A stretch of DNA of 64,000 nt. Origin: JACCTH01 sp035250485 (GTDB lineage Bacteria; Actinomycetota; Acidimicrobiia; Spongiisociales; ZC4RG35). The translations under genes and the position numbers were made by a program. The notes under the pieces are model-generated. The model saw nothing but the letters and a program-made list of their open reading frames with translations, did not search any database and had not been told where the DNA came from. Position 1 is the first letter of the stretch, and every line of letters starts with the position of its first letter. The DNA lies in assembly GCA_035250485.1 (NCBI GenBank), contig DATFFB010000214.1:16304-80303 (forward strand), read 5' to 3'. This document shows positions 48,248 to 56,216 of this stretch, one piece after another.

Positions 48248-48319
48248 GATATCAGACGCCGGATTTCAGAAGACAAAAGCAAAAGACATCAGATATCAGA
48301 TGTCAGACTTCAGATGAAG
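48248..48319 (+). repeat. Heptad-repeat element 4
   Basis: Seven-base units run GATATCA, GACGCCG, GATTTCA, a 3-base slip GAA, GACAAAA, a 6-base unit GCAAAA, then GACATCA, GATATCA, GATGTCA, GACTTCA, GATGAAG (48248-48319). The GACTTCA/GATGAAG units contain the amidohydrolase stop codon on the minus strand. The array fills the gap between the amidohydrolase stop and the M3 peptidase start. Confidence 0.82.
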
Positions 48320-49761
48320 GTGGGTGGGGTGGTGAGTTCCAGCCGCTGGCCGCGGCGGTACGAGGCGAGGACCCTCGTGCCGGCGACGTCAGCGGTCCGC
48401 AAAGGGTCGCGATCGATGACGATCACGTTGGAAGGTCCGCCCACCTTGAGAGACGGCCCGTAGAGCTCGTAGGCGGATCCGGCGCTGAGGCCACCGATTC
48501 GCGCCGCCGCCATTCCTTCCCAGGGATTTGGGGTTTCTACCGGGCAGTCCGAGCCTCCCCGCAGCGGTATGCCTTCTTCTTCCATCCGACCCAGCGCATA
48601 GGTGTGTCCGACCCGGCGTCCGAGCCTCTTCTTGAGCCAGGTCACCTCCGATGTGATGAAGCTCGGCTGCACTGAGGCGGTGATGCCGAGGTGGGCCATG
48701 CGCCGGCGGGCGGTGGGGGTGAGCACGGACGCATGCTCGATGCGAAGAGCAGCTTCGTTTGCGCCTGCGACCATCAGGTCACGAAGGAGGTCGAGAACTG
48801 CGTCGTTGGCTCGATCACCAATGGCGTGGATGGCCACCGCCCCGCCGAGGTCGAGAGCCGCTCGTGCCATCTCGTCGGCGTGGGGGCGACGCAGGCGCAT
48901 GATGCCCACATTGTCGGGGTCATCGCTGAAGCCTTCATGGAGAGCTGCGGTACGACCACCGAGGGCTCCGTCGGCAAACTCCTTCCACCCGTCGAACCTC
49001 AGGTTGCTGCCTGCACCCTGCAGCGCTGCGGCAGCAGAGCCCAGACTCGGAGGATCGGGTGCCGTCACTAGTACCTCGAAATCAAGAGGCACCCTGGGGG
49101 CCAGGGAGATCAGGGTGGTCAATTCCTCCGGCACCTCGCAAAAGAGCGGGTCGCCCGCCGAAACGATGGCAGTGATCGTCCCCAGCCCCAGGCTGGCCAG
49201 GCCCACGAGCGACTGTTCGACGATTTCAGGGGCCAAGGGGGACTGCCTTGAGCCGACCTCACGCAGAACGGGCGCGATCTCTTCTTCGCGCAGGATGCCG
49301 TCAGGGTGATCGCTGAGGCCGGCCAATGCCAGAGCCGCACTGTTGGCGACGGCGACGTGGACGCAGTAGCGATGGAGCAAGAGCGGCGTCGTCCCCACCA
49401 TCTCGTCTAGCTCCCAGCGGTTGGGGAGACGTAGTTCGGAAAGGGCCTCGTCGTCGAGGCGGGTGGCCGTCAATGATTCGCCCGGTTGCAAACGCGCTGC
49501 CGCCGCCTGCAGCCGCTTTCGGAGGCCATCGAAATCGGGCACATCTTTGAGGGTGAGCCGGGAGACGGCAGCGGCGTAGCCCAGGGGATGGAAGTGGTGA
49601 TCGTGACGAGGTGCGCTGAGGAAGCCTTCGTGTTGGCTCACCTCGTAGGTGCCGTCGAACTCGGCGCGACGACCGATGGCCACAATCCGATCAGCGTCGA
49701 TCAGGACCGAGTCGGCGTCGGGGATGCCGACGATGCCCGAGGAGGTGAGAAGACGTCTCAT
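48310..49761 (-). CDS. Amidohydrolase family protein (YtcJ-like)
   Basis: This 483-residue protein resembles the amidohydrolase 3/YtcJ group: SAPRHDHHFHPLGYAAA (metal site), FDGWKEFADGALGGRTAALHEG, VAIHAIGDRANDAVLDLL, RIEHASVLTP and RGGSDCPVETPNPWEG. The substrate is unknown. ATG 49761 overlaps the inositol phosphatase stop (ATGA); the longer frame to 49971 is Arg/His-rich and antisense to structured coding, so it is rejected. The stop lies in heptad element 4. Confidence 0.85.
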   Translation of the reverse strand: MRRLLTSSGIVGIPDADSVLIDADRIVAIGRRAEFDGTYEVSQHEGFLSAPRHDHHFHPLGYAAAVSRLTLKDVPDFDGLRKRLQAAAARLQPGESLTATRLDDEALSELRLPNRWELDEMVGTTPLLLHRYCVHVAVANSAALALAGLSDHPDGILREEEIAPVLREVGSRQSPLAPEIVEQSLVGLASLGLGTITAIVSAGDPLFCEVPEELTTLISLAPRVPLDFEVLVTAPDPPSLGSAAAALQGAGSNLRFDGWKEFADGALGGRTAALHEGFSDDPDNVGIMRLRRPHADEMARAALDLGGAVAIHAIGDRANDAVLDLLRDLMVAGANEAALRIEHASVLTPTARRRMAHLGITASVQPSFITSEVTWLKKRLGRRVGHTYALGRMEEEGIPLRGGSDCPVETPNPWEGMAAARIGGLSAGSAYELYGPSLKVGGPSNVIVIDRDPLRTADVAGTRVLASYRRGQRLELTTPPTFI

Positions 49762-50552
49762 CGGATGTGTTCCGGAATGGCGAGGCCCACTGCCGCCACT
49801 AAATCGTCGTGGATGCCACCGTTGCTGGCCACGATGCCGCTGTCGTCGAGGCGGTATGGCTTGCCGCGATGATTCGTGACCGTGCCTCCAGCTTCGGTAA
49901 TCATCAGTACTCCGGCGCCGGTGTCCCAGGGACTGATCCCGAACTCCCAGTATCCGTCGTATCGACCACACGCGACCCAGGCCAGATCGAGGGCCGCGCT
50001 GCCAAGCCGCCGGATTCCCTGCACCCGGGTGAGTACGTGGCCGAGATTCTCGGCATAAGCCTCTCCATGGACGTTGCGGTCATACGGAAAACCGGTAGCG
50101 ATCATGGCGTGCTTGAGGACTCGCTCCTCGGAGACCTTGATCGGATCGGCCTCGATTTCCGATCCCTTCCCGTGTTGGGCGATGAACTCCTCGTGTCGGG
50201 TGACGTCCTCGATCACCCCCACAGCCGGCTGCCCGTCAACCCATAGGGCGACCGAAACCGAGACGTGGGGGATCCCGTGGATGAAGTTGACGGTCCCATC
50301 GAGGGGGTCGACGATCCAGACCCTTCCCTCTTCCCAGCCGGTGCCACCGCTCTCCTCGGCCAGGATGGCGTCGTGAGGCCGGAGCCTCCGCAACAATCCG
50401 ATGATCGCTTCCTCAGCCTGGTTATCGATGTCGGTGACGGGATTGGCGTCGCCCTTGAAACGAGTACCGACAGCCGATCCCAGGGCCGCGAAGACGATGG
50501 CGGCCCCGGTTCGGGCGGCATCGACGGCAACCTCGAGGTCGGAGGGTCTCAC
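49758..50552 (-). CDS. Inositol monophosphatase family protein
   Basis: This 264-residue Mg-dependent phosphatase has DIDNQAEEAIIGLLRRLRP, AEESGG (metal Glu), WIVDPLDGTVNFIHGIPHV (metal Asp pair) and the C-terminal WEFGISPWDTGAGVLMITEAGG. Substrates of the family in actinobacteria include inositol phosphate, fructose bisphosphate and histidinol phosphate. The start is GTG 50552, 34 bases from the divergent lnt start. Confidence 0.92.
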   Translation of the reverse strand: MRPSDLEVAVDAARTGAAIVFAALGSAVGTRFKGDANPVTDIDNQAEEAIIGLLRRLRPHDAILAEESGGTGWEEGRVWIVDPLDGTVNFIHGIPHVSVSVALWVDGQPAVGVIEDVTRHEEFIAQHGKGSEIEADPIKVSEERVLKHAMIATGFPYDRNVHGEAYAENLGHVLTRVQGIRRLGSAALDLAWVACGRYDGYWEFGISPWDTGAGVLMITEAGGTVTNHRGKPYRLDDSGIVASNGGIHDDLVAAVGLAIPEHIR

Positions 50553-50586
50553 GGGATCAATCTTCGCATTTCGTACACTCCACCTC

Positions 50587-52047
50587 GTGCGGTCGGTATT
50601 GCTCTCTCTGGCCGCGGCTGGGTTGTTGGTCCTGGCGTTTCCCCCGTATGCGATTGCCTTTCTTGTCCCGGTGGCCCTGGCAATTTTTCTTTACGCTCTG
50701 CGGCGCACTCGCCATCCCTTGCTCTGCGGGGTGATCTTTGGATGGGGATTCTTCGCTGGCCTCGTCTACTGGGTAGGAGAGCTGGGCTTTATCGCCGTCG
50801 CCCCGCTGGTGTTCGTATTCGGGCTTTATCCGGGACTCTATGGGTGGCTCGTCGCCCGGGTCCCCGATGGGCTTCCCTTCTTCGCGGCGGCGGTGGGAGG
50901 GTGGGCGCTACTCGAATTGGTTCGGGTTCGGTTCCCGGTGGGTGGCTTCGAGTGGGGCCTCACCGGCTACCCTATGGGCGAGTACCGCTGGACCCGGGCG
51001 GCGGCGGCGTTCGTTGGCACCAGCGGTTGGGGAGTGGTGCTCGTGGCGCTGGCGGCGGGATTAGTGCTTACTTGGGAACGACGCCGAATCACAACGCCCC
51101 TGTTCCTCGCCGGAGGGGCCACCGTAATCCTGGCGCTGTTGGGTGCGTCGGTCCCGGGGCGGGCAACCGGCGATACCGTGCGCGTGGCCATTGTTCAGGG
51201 CTCGACTCCCTGCCCCCTCGAGCACTGCTTTGGTGAGCGCGAGGCGACCTACGAGATGCATCTCGCGCAAACCCGTTCCATCGGAGAAGGGTCGGTCGAT
51301 CTCGTCGTTTGGCCGGAGGGATCGACCGGTTCCTTCGATGCCGATCCGGTCTTGGTGCCCGAGGTGGCGGCGGCGATCGGGGCCGAGGCTGCTCGCATCG
51401 GGGCCACGTTCCTCGTGGGAGGCGACCGACCGATCAGCGACACGGAATGGATCAACGCCATTGTCGCCTTCGATGAGGATGGCGAGATTGTCGGCGAGTA
51501 TCGCAAGCGGCATCCGGTCCCCTTTGGGGAGTACATCCCGGCTCGGCCGTTGTTCGATTGGATCCCTGCTCTGTCGCAGGTGCCGAGAGACATGATCAGA
51601 GGTGATCGCAGCGGTGTGTTCGATCTCGCCCGCGGGCGTATCGGCACGGTTATTTCCTTCGAAGGGGCCTTTGCTCGCTATGGCCGCGCTGCGGCCCGGG
51701 CCGGAGCGGAACTCTTGGTGGTGGCCAGCAACGAAGGGAGCTATGAGTTCACGCCAGTCTCGGATCAATTCATTGGCATGACCCGGATGCGGTCTGCTGA
51801 GCTCGGCTTGGACGTCGTCCACGCCGCTGTCACTGGCAAGTCCACATTTATCAAAGGTGGCGGGGTGGTGGGTGACGCCGCCGATTTCCTTGCGGAAACC
51901 GTGATCTATGAGGACCTCGAGCTGGCTACCGGTCCGTTGACTCTGTACACCCGTTGGGGAGAGTGGGTGCAGATCGTCACCGTTTTCGCGGCCGCCCTTT
52001 ACTTCTTTTGGAAGCGCCCGTTCTCCAGGCGGGAAATCCCCTCCTAA
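50587..52047 (+). CDS. Apolipoprotein N-acyltransferase-like protein with Cys-to-Ser active site
   Basis: This 486-residue protein has six to seven N-terminal membrane helices, a nitrilase-like extracytoplasmic domain, and a last helix near the C-terminus, as in Lnt. The catalytic Glu (VVWPEGST) and Lys (EYRKRHPVPFGEYIP) are present, but the ICYE cysteine position reads VISFEGAF, a Ser (codon TCC). TNDAWF reads SNEGSYEF. Lnt acylates the N-terminus of lipoproteins; this copy may be inactive, have changed chemistry, or need a partner. GTG 50587 is chosen; the frame from 50401 overlaps the phosphatase gene. Confidence 0.82.
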   Translation: MRSVLLSLAAAGLLVLAFPPYAIAFLVPVALAIFLYALRRTRHPLLCGVIFGWGFFAGLVYWVGELGFIAVAPLVFVFGLYPGLYGWLVARVPDGLPFFAAAVGGWALLELVRVRFPVGGFEWGLTGYPMGEYRWTRAAAAFVGTSGWGVVLVALAAGLVLTWERRRITTPLFLAGGATVILALLGASVPGRATGDTVRVAIVQGSTPCPLEHCFGEREATYEMHLAQTRSIGEGSVDLVVWPEGSTGSFDADPVLVPEVAAAIGAEAARIGATFLVGGDRPISDTEWINAIVAFDEDGEIVGEYRKRHPVPFGEYIPARPLFDWIPALSQVPRDMIRGDRSGVFDLARGRIGTVISFEGAFARYGRAAARAGAELLVVASNEGSYEFTPVSDQFIGMTRMRSAELGLDVVHAAVTGKSTFIKGGGVVGDAADFLAETVIYEDLELATGPLTLYTRWGEWVQIVTVFAAALYFFWKRPFSRREIPS

Positions 52048-52056
52048 CGTTGACCG

Positions 52057-53049
52057 ATGCCCAAGTTCGCCTGGCTGGCCTCCCACGAGTCGTATCAACC
52101 AGAAGTGTTGATCGACCAGGTGATCGCCGCCGACCGCGCTGGATTCGATTGCATCACCGCCTCCGACCATTTCCATCCCTGGGTCGACGATCAATCGGCG
52201 GCGGGCTTCGTCTGGACGTGGCTAGGAGCGGCTGCGATGCGGGCAGAGCGAATGACGTTCGTGACCTCCGTCACCTGCCCGCTCTTTCATTACCACCCTG
52301 CCCTGGTGGCCCAGGCTGCCGCCACCGTCTCCCGACTCGCGAAGGGCGGGTTTGTCCTCGGCGTCGGTACCGGGGAAAGCATCAACGAGGGGCCCTTCGG
52401 TTACGAGTTCCCCGGATATGGGGAGCGGATTCGACGCATGAAAGAGGCTCTCGAGATCATCCAACGGCTGCTGAGGGGTGAGAAGCTCGATTACGAAGGC
52501 ACCTACTACCAGGTCCGCAAGGCCAAGCTCTACAGCCCGCCAATCGGTGGGGTCCCGGTGTGGATGGCGGCGGGCGGCGAGCAATCGGCCGCCTTTGCCG
52601 GCAGGAATTGTGTCGGGCTCATCACCTCGGTCAAGGATCCCGCCGAGACCGTGGCCAAAATCATCAAGCCCTTCCTGGCGGAGCGGACCGGCCCCAGCTC
52701 AGTGATGGCGACCCGCTGGCTGGTCCTCGCCGCCTCCAATGACGAGGCCTGGGAGGCACTGGGATCGATGAGAGGCCTGCGCGCCCCCGGTCGGTCGGAG
52801 GCGATCGATCCCATGGTTTTGCGCAAGGCCGCCGACGAGATGGACCCGAAGGAGATCCTCTCTAAATACGCCATCGTCTCCGGTCCCGAAGAGATCATCG
52901 CCGCCTACCGACCGTTGGTAACAGAGATCGATGCCGACATCATCTCGGTCCAGGTAGCTTCGACCGATGCGCAGCGGGCAATCGACATGATCGGGTCCGA
53001 TGTGCTACCCGAGCTGCGCAAGCTCGCGAGCCCCTCGAGACCGGCTTAG
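52057..53049 (+). CDS. LLM-class F420-dependent oxidoreductase
   Basis: This 330-residue luciferase-like protein carries SDHFHPWVDDQSAAGFVWTWLGAA (written in two parts: SDHFHPW and SAAGFVWTWLGAA), MTFVTSVTCPLFHYHP, LGVGTGESINEGPFGYEFP and VWMAAGGEQSAAFAGR. This pattern is close to F420-dependent glucose-6-phosphate dehydrogenase-like proteins of actinobacteria. The substrate is unknown. It indicates that the host makes cofactor F420. It follows lnt by nine bases. Confidence 0.88.
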   Translation: MPKFAWLASHESYQPEVLIDQVIAADRAGFDCITASDHFHPWVDDQSAAGFVWTWLGAAAMRAERMTFVTSVTCPLFHYHPALVAQAAATVSRLAKGGFVLGVGTGESINEGPFGYEFPGYGERIRRMKEALEIIQRLLRGEKLDYEGTYYQVRKAKLYSPPIGGVPVWMAAGGEQSAAFAGRNCVGLITSVKDPAETVAKIIKPFLAERTGPSSVMATRWLVLAASNDEAWEALGSMRGLRAPGRSEAIDPMVLRKAADEMDPKEILSKYAIVSGPEEIIAAYRPLVTEIDADIISVQVASTDAQRAIDMIGSDVLPELRKLASPSRPA

Positions 53050-53078
53050 GTCCTTTCTCGGGTCGGAGAGCACTCCGC

Positions 53079-53486
53079 TCAGGTCGGCAGCGCTCCCATT
53101 TGGACCAAGATGCTCAATAGGTTTTCCAGATGCCAGGCTTCCGTAAGCTTGCCATCTTTCACCAGCCAGATGTCGATTGCTTCAAACTCGACTGGCTGTC
53201 CCGTCGGTTCCACGTTCAAGAAGTTGCCATCGTGTGTTCCTCGACCGCGGGAATGGACCGTTACGTAATCGCCGCTAACGAGCACCAGATCGGGCTCAGA
53301 TGTCAGATCCGAAAATCCGCTGGCGAACTCTCGCATGGCGGTCTTGAGGCCCCCAAGGCCGGTCGGCTGGCCAGGAACCGCATCGTGATCGACGAAGTCA
53401 GTGGCTACGAGTTCATCGTATGCGTCGAAGTTGCGAGCGTTCGTCTCCACATAGAATCGTCTGGCAAGCGCTTCTTTGGCATCCAC
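53079..53486 (-). CDS. SnoaL-like polyketide cyclase family (ester cyclase) protein
   Basis: This 135-residue protein has the SnoaL-like fold: VETNARNFDAYDELVATDFV, PGQPTGLGGLKTAMREF, VTVHSRGRGTHDG and GQPVEFEAIDIWLVKDGKLTE (in segments). Such proteins range from cyclases to uncharacterised small-molecule binders. GTG 53486 is preferred; ATG 53561 would add 25 residues not typical of the fold. Confidence 0.78.
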   Translation of the reverse strand: MDAKEALARRFYVETNARNFDAYDELVATDFVDHDAVPGQPTGLGGLKTAMREFASGFSDLTSEPDLVLVSGDYVTVHSRGRGTHDGNFLNVEPTGQPVEFEAIDIWLVKDGKLTEAWHLENLLSILVQMGALPT

Positions 53487-53561
53487 GGGCCCCTCCTCGG
53501 ATAGTGCGCGAGAAAATGTTTCATCGTGCGGGGAGGATCGATCATAAGCGGGCATCACCAA

Positions 53562-54176
53562 TCAAGTCTCGGCCGAGGAGACTCCCCGCCTCCCTGAACT
53601 TGTGCCTTTGAGGTACGCGTCACCTCGCGGTGAGAGCCGGTATCCGATCTTGAGGCTGAGCGTCAATCCCATGTTCTTGAGTTTGCGAACGTCGGTCTTA
53701 AAGGGCTGAGTTTCTCGACCGAACCATTCAGCCAGATCGGGCGCTCGCCTGCCCGGATTGGCGGCGATGGCTTGGAGTACCTCTCGCGTCCAGGGACCGT
53801 GCCTCGAAGCACGGTCGAGACGGCCTAGTCGGCGGGAAATTTGAAAGATCTCCTCTGGGGTCAGCTGGTCGTTCTCGGCGAGCAAAGTCCGCGGGTCCGG
53901 TTCGTTCACAAGGTGAAACCGCACCCGGTATAGGGGAAGACCCTCGCGCTCGGGGAGATCGGAAACGAGAGAAGCGGCGTCGGCATGTCCCGCCGCCCGC
54001 GCTTGGTCATCGTCGATATCAGTGGGGTCGATCACGCCCACCTCATCGACTTCGATGATTCCCGCTGCAGTCCGGTAGCGGCGCCCGGCGATGACCTGTT
54101 GGGTCTTCCAACGTCGAAAAGCCATCGTCACCCGGCCGTCGGCGATTGGCTGCCAGTAGCGCTTGAGAAACCTCAT
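53562..54176 (-). CDS. ASCH-like domain protein with C-terminal winged helix
   Basis: This 204-residue protein starts with FRRWKTQQVIAGRRYRTAAG, typical of ASCH/PUA-like RNA-binding domains in actinobacteria, and ends with a likely winged-helix region (PGRRAPDLAEWFGRETQPFK, then DVRKLKNMGLTLSLKIGYRL). Combination of an RNA-binding and a helix-turn-helix-like part suggests a regulatory role, but none is known. It lies 16 bases downstream of the DUF72 gene on the same strand. Confidence 0.72.
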   Translation of the reverse strand: MRFLKRYWQPIADGRVTMAFRRWKTQQVIAGRRYRTAAGIIEVDEVGVIDPTDIDDDQARAAGHADAASLVSDLPEREGLPLYRVRFHLVNEPDPRTLLAENDQLTPEEIFQISRRLGRLDRASRHGPWTREVLQAIAANPGRRAPDLAEWFGRETQPFKTDVRKLKNMGLTLSLKIGYRLSPRGDAYLKGTSSGRRGVSSAET

Positions 54177-54192
54177 CTCACCTGGATAAAGG

Positions 54193-55119
54193 TCAGTCGC
54201 CGTAGAGCAGGTCAGCCATCAAATAGGCCGACTTGATTCCGAGATCGGCATAGCAGTTGTTCATCAGCACGGAGACGGTTTCGGCCCGATCGGATAGCTC
54301 TCGCACCCGCGGCACCCACTCGGCCAGTTCCTTCTTCGAGTAGTCGTAGCGGAAGCGCTCGGCGGCGGAGATTCCCCTCTTCTCCCACGTGTCCTCATTG
54401 CGCCCATGAAACCGTATCTCGGCGATGGGGGCGGTGACGGCCGTCACCGGTGGCACCGAGCTCTTGAAACCCTGGGGCTCGTCGACGCATACATAAGCGA
54501 GCTGGTGACGCTCCAAGAAGTCAAGGGTGTCCTGGCGGTTCGCTTCGTCGAGCCAGCGCCCATTTCGAAACTCGACTGCAATCTGAAAGTCGGCTAGGTG
54601 CTCGGCGGCCCACTTCAGATATCCGAAGCTCCCCCGGGTGGGATAGACGAAGGGCGGCATTTGGAAGAGCACGACGCCCAGCTTCCCAGCCGAATGCAAC
54701 GGCATGAGTGCCTCTCGAAAGCGCGCCACCGCATCGGCTTGGAGAGTCCTTGGCAGGTCACGCATGTAGATGTTGCGTTTTTCGGAGAGCTCCGGAGGCA
54801 GTTCCTCCCGAAAGTCCTTCCACAACGCTGAAGGGGGCGTGGGATGCTGGGTCAATAGCCGGAACGCCTTGATGTCGAATGTGAAGCCGGGTGGGGTTCT
54901 CTCCACCCATAGGCCGGCGGTCTTCTCGACGGGCGGGGCGTAGTACGTCGAATCCACCTCGACGATGGAGAAATGGTCGGCATAGAAAGAGAGCCTCTCT
55001 TCGGCGGTCATCTTCTCCCGGGGATAGAACGCATCGCTCTTGATCAGCGTCGGATCGGTCCATGAGCAGGTCCCGATGCGGATATTGTCGGAGCCCAGCG
55101 CCTCGATTGATTTCTTCAT
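54193..55119 (-). CDS. DUF72 domain protein (YecE-like TIM barrel)
   Basis: This 308-residue protein has the DUF72 barrel: IRIGTCSWTDPTLI, FSIVEVDSTYYAPP, PPGFTFDIKAFRLLTQHPTP, VLFQMPPF, IAVEFRNGRWLDE, and YVCVDEPQGF. The role of DUF72 proteins is unresolved. It is coupled to the upstream WYL regulator gene by an ATGA overlap. Confidence 0.88.
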   Translation of the reverse strand: MKKSIEALGSDNIRIGTCSWTDPTLIKSDAFYPREKMTAEERLSFYADHFSIVEVDSTYYAPPVEKTAGLWVERTPPGFTFDIKAFRLLTQHPTPPSALWKDFREELPPELSEKRNIYMRDLPRTLQADAVARFREALMPLHSAGKLGVVLFQMPPFVYPTRGSFGYLKWAAEHLADFQIAVEFRNGRWLDEANRQDTLDFLERHQLAYVCVDEPQGFKSSVPPVTAVTAPIAEIRFHGRNEDTWEKRGISAAERFRYDYSKKELAEWVPRVRELSDRAETVSVLMNNCYADLGIKSAYLMADLLYGD

Positions 55120-56069
55120 GATGCCTCCAGCGAACGAGCCAAACGGGAGGTCAGGCCGGCGACATAGTTTCTCAGCTCCGGAGGCTCGTGAATCACGAAC
55201 TCAACACCGAGCCAGGTGATCTGGAATGCGAGCCACTCGAGCTGATCACCCTCGAGTCGTAGCAAGCAATGGCCCTCATCGATGGCCTCGACATCGACCT
55301 CCCGTAGCTGGCTGGTGACTTCTTCCGCTGGGGCGGCGATGGTGGCCGACACCCGATAGCGAGTGGGAATCGAACGCAGCGACTCGGTGACGTAGCTGGC
55401 GGCATCTCCCCCGGGGATGGCCCGAGGCTTGAAGTCGAACTTGGTGGCATGGGGGGATTTGATGCGATCGAGCCGAAAGGTTCGCCAGTCATCGCGCTCG
55501 CGATCAAAGGCAACGAGATACCAGCGCTGGCGCAGGGAAACGAGCTGGTGCGGCTCGACGTGGCGCTCGGTGTCTTCACCCTGGCGACTGGTGTATTCGA
55601 AACGAAGCCGCTCGTGATCCCGACAGGCCTGGGCAATCGTGGTCAAGACTTCGGCATCGACTTTGACCCAGGCGCGGATCATGGGTACGACTGCCGACTG
55701 CAGCATGTTTATGCGTCGCCGAATTCGGGGAGGTAGGACGTTCTCCAACTTTGAGAGAGCCCGCAGGGACGTTTCCTCGATGCCGATGATGGTTCCCCCG
55801 GCAGCCGTCAAGAGCCCCATGGCGATGGCAACGGCTTCATCGTCGTCGAGGAGAAGGGGTGGGATGTCTCTGCCCGCTTCCAGTTGGTAGCCGCCAAATG
55901 GGCCGGGGGTGGCGGCCACTGGATAACCGAGGTCGCGGAGTCGATCAATATCACGACGGAGGGTGCGCTCGGAGACCTCGAGCCGATCGAGGAGCTCGTG
56001 TCCCGACCAGGTGCGGCGAGTTTGCAAAAGCGACAGCAATTGCAGCAGTCGGGCAGTGGTGTCGGCCAT
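55116..56069 (-). CDS. WYL-domain transcriptional regulator
   Basis: This 317-residue regulator has an N-terminal HTH_11 winged helix (RTWSGHELLDRLEVSERTLRR, about residues 18-38), a linker helix domain, and a WYL domain (SLRQRWYLVAFDRERDDWRT) followed by the WCX extension. WYL domains sense ligands or bind nucleic acid. It is divergent from the DrrAB-type exporter; the 147-bp gap carries a palindrome that is a candidate operator for both directions. Confidence 0.9.
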   Translation of the reverse strand: MADTTARLLQLLSLLQTRRTWSGHELLDRLEVSERTLRRDIDRLRDLGYPVAATPGPFGGYQLEAGRDIPPLLLDDDEAVAIAMGLLTAAGGTIIGIEETSLRALSKLENVLPPRIRRRINMLQSAVVPMIRAWVKVDAEVLTTIAQACRDHERLRFEYTSRQGEDTERHVEPHQLVSLRQRWYLVAFDRERDDWRTFRLDRIKSPHATKFDFKPRAIPGGDAASYVTESLRSIPTRYRVSATIAAPAEEVTSQLREVDVEAIDEGHCLLRLEGDQLEWLAFQITWLGVEFVIHEPPELRNYVAGLTSRLARSLEAS

Positions 56070-56139
56070 TGATCAAGAATTCTAGAAAATCCGGTCAGAA
56101 TCTGTCATGAATCTCCGTTAGCTTTCAGATCGACGAGAT

Positions 56140-56168
56140 TTGACAGTCTGACAGCTATCAGACATCAT
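56140..56168 (+). promoter_or_regulatory. Promoter of drrAB-like genes with internal palindrome
   Basis: TTGACA (56140-56145) is a perfect -35 box, with CATCAT (56163-56168) as a weak -10 after 17 bp. Between them lies TCTGACAG-CTATCAGA (56147-56162), an 8+8 palindrome with one mismatch, placed where a repressor would block polymerase. Direct repeats CGCAGTCA (two copies near 56171-56189) follow. The WYL regulator is the natural candidate to bind. Confidence 0.5.
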
Positions 56169-56216
56169 TACGCAGTCATATCGCAGTCACGCAAGAACTG
56201 CAGGTAAGGAGAGACC

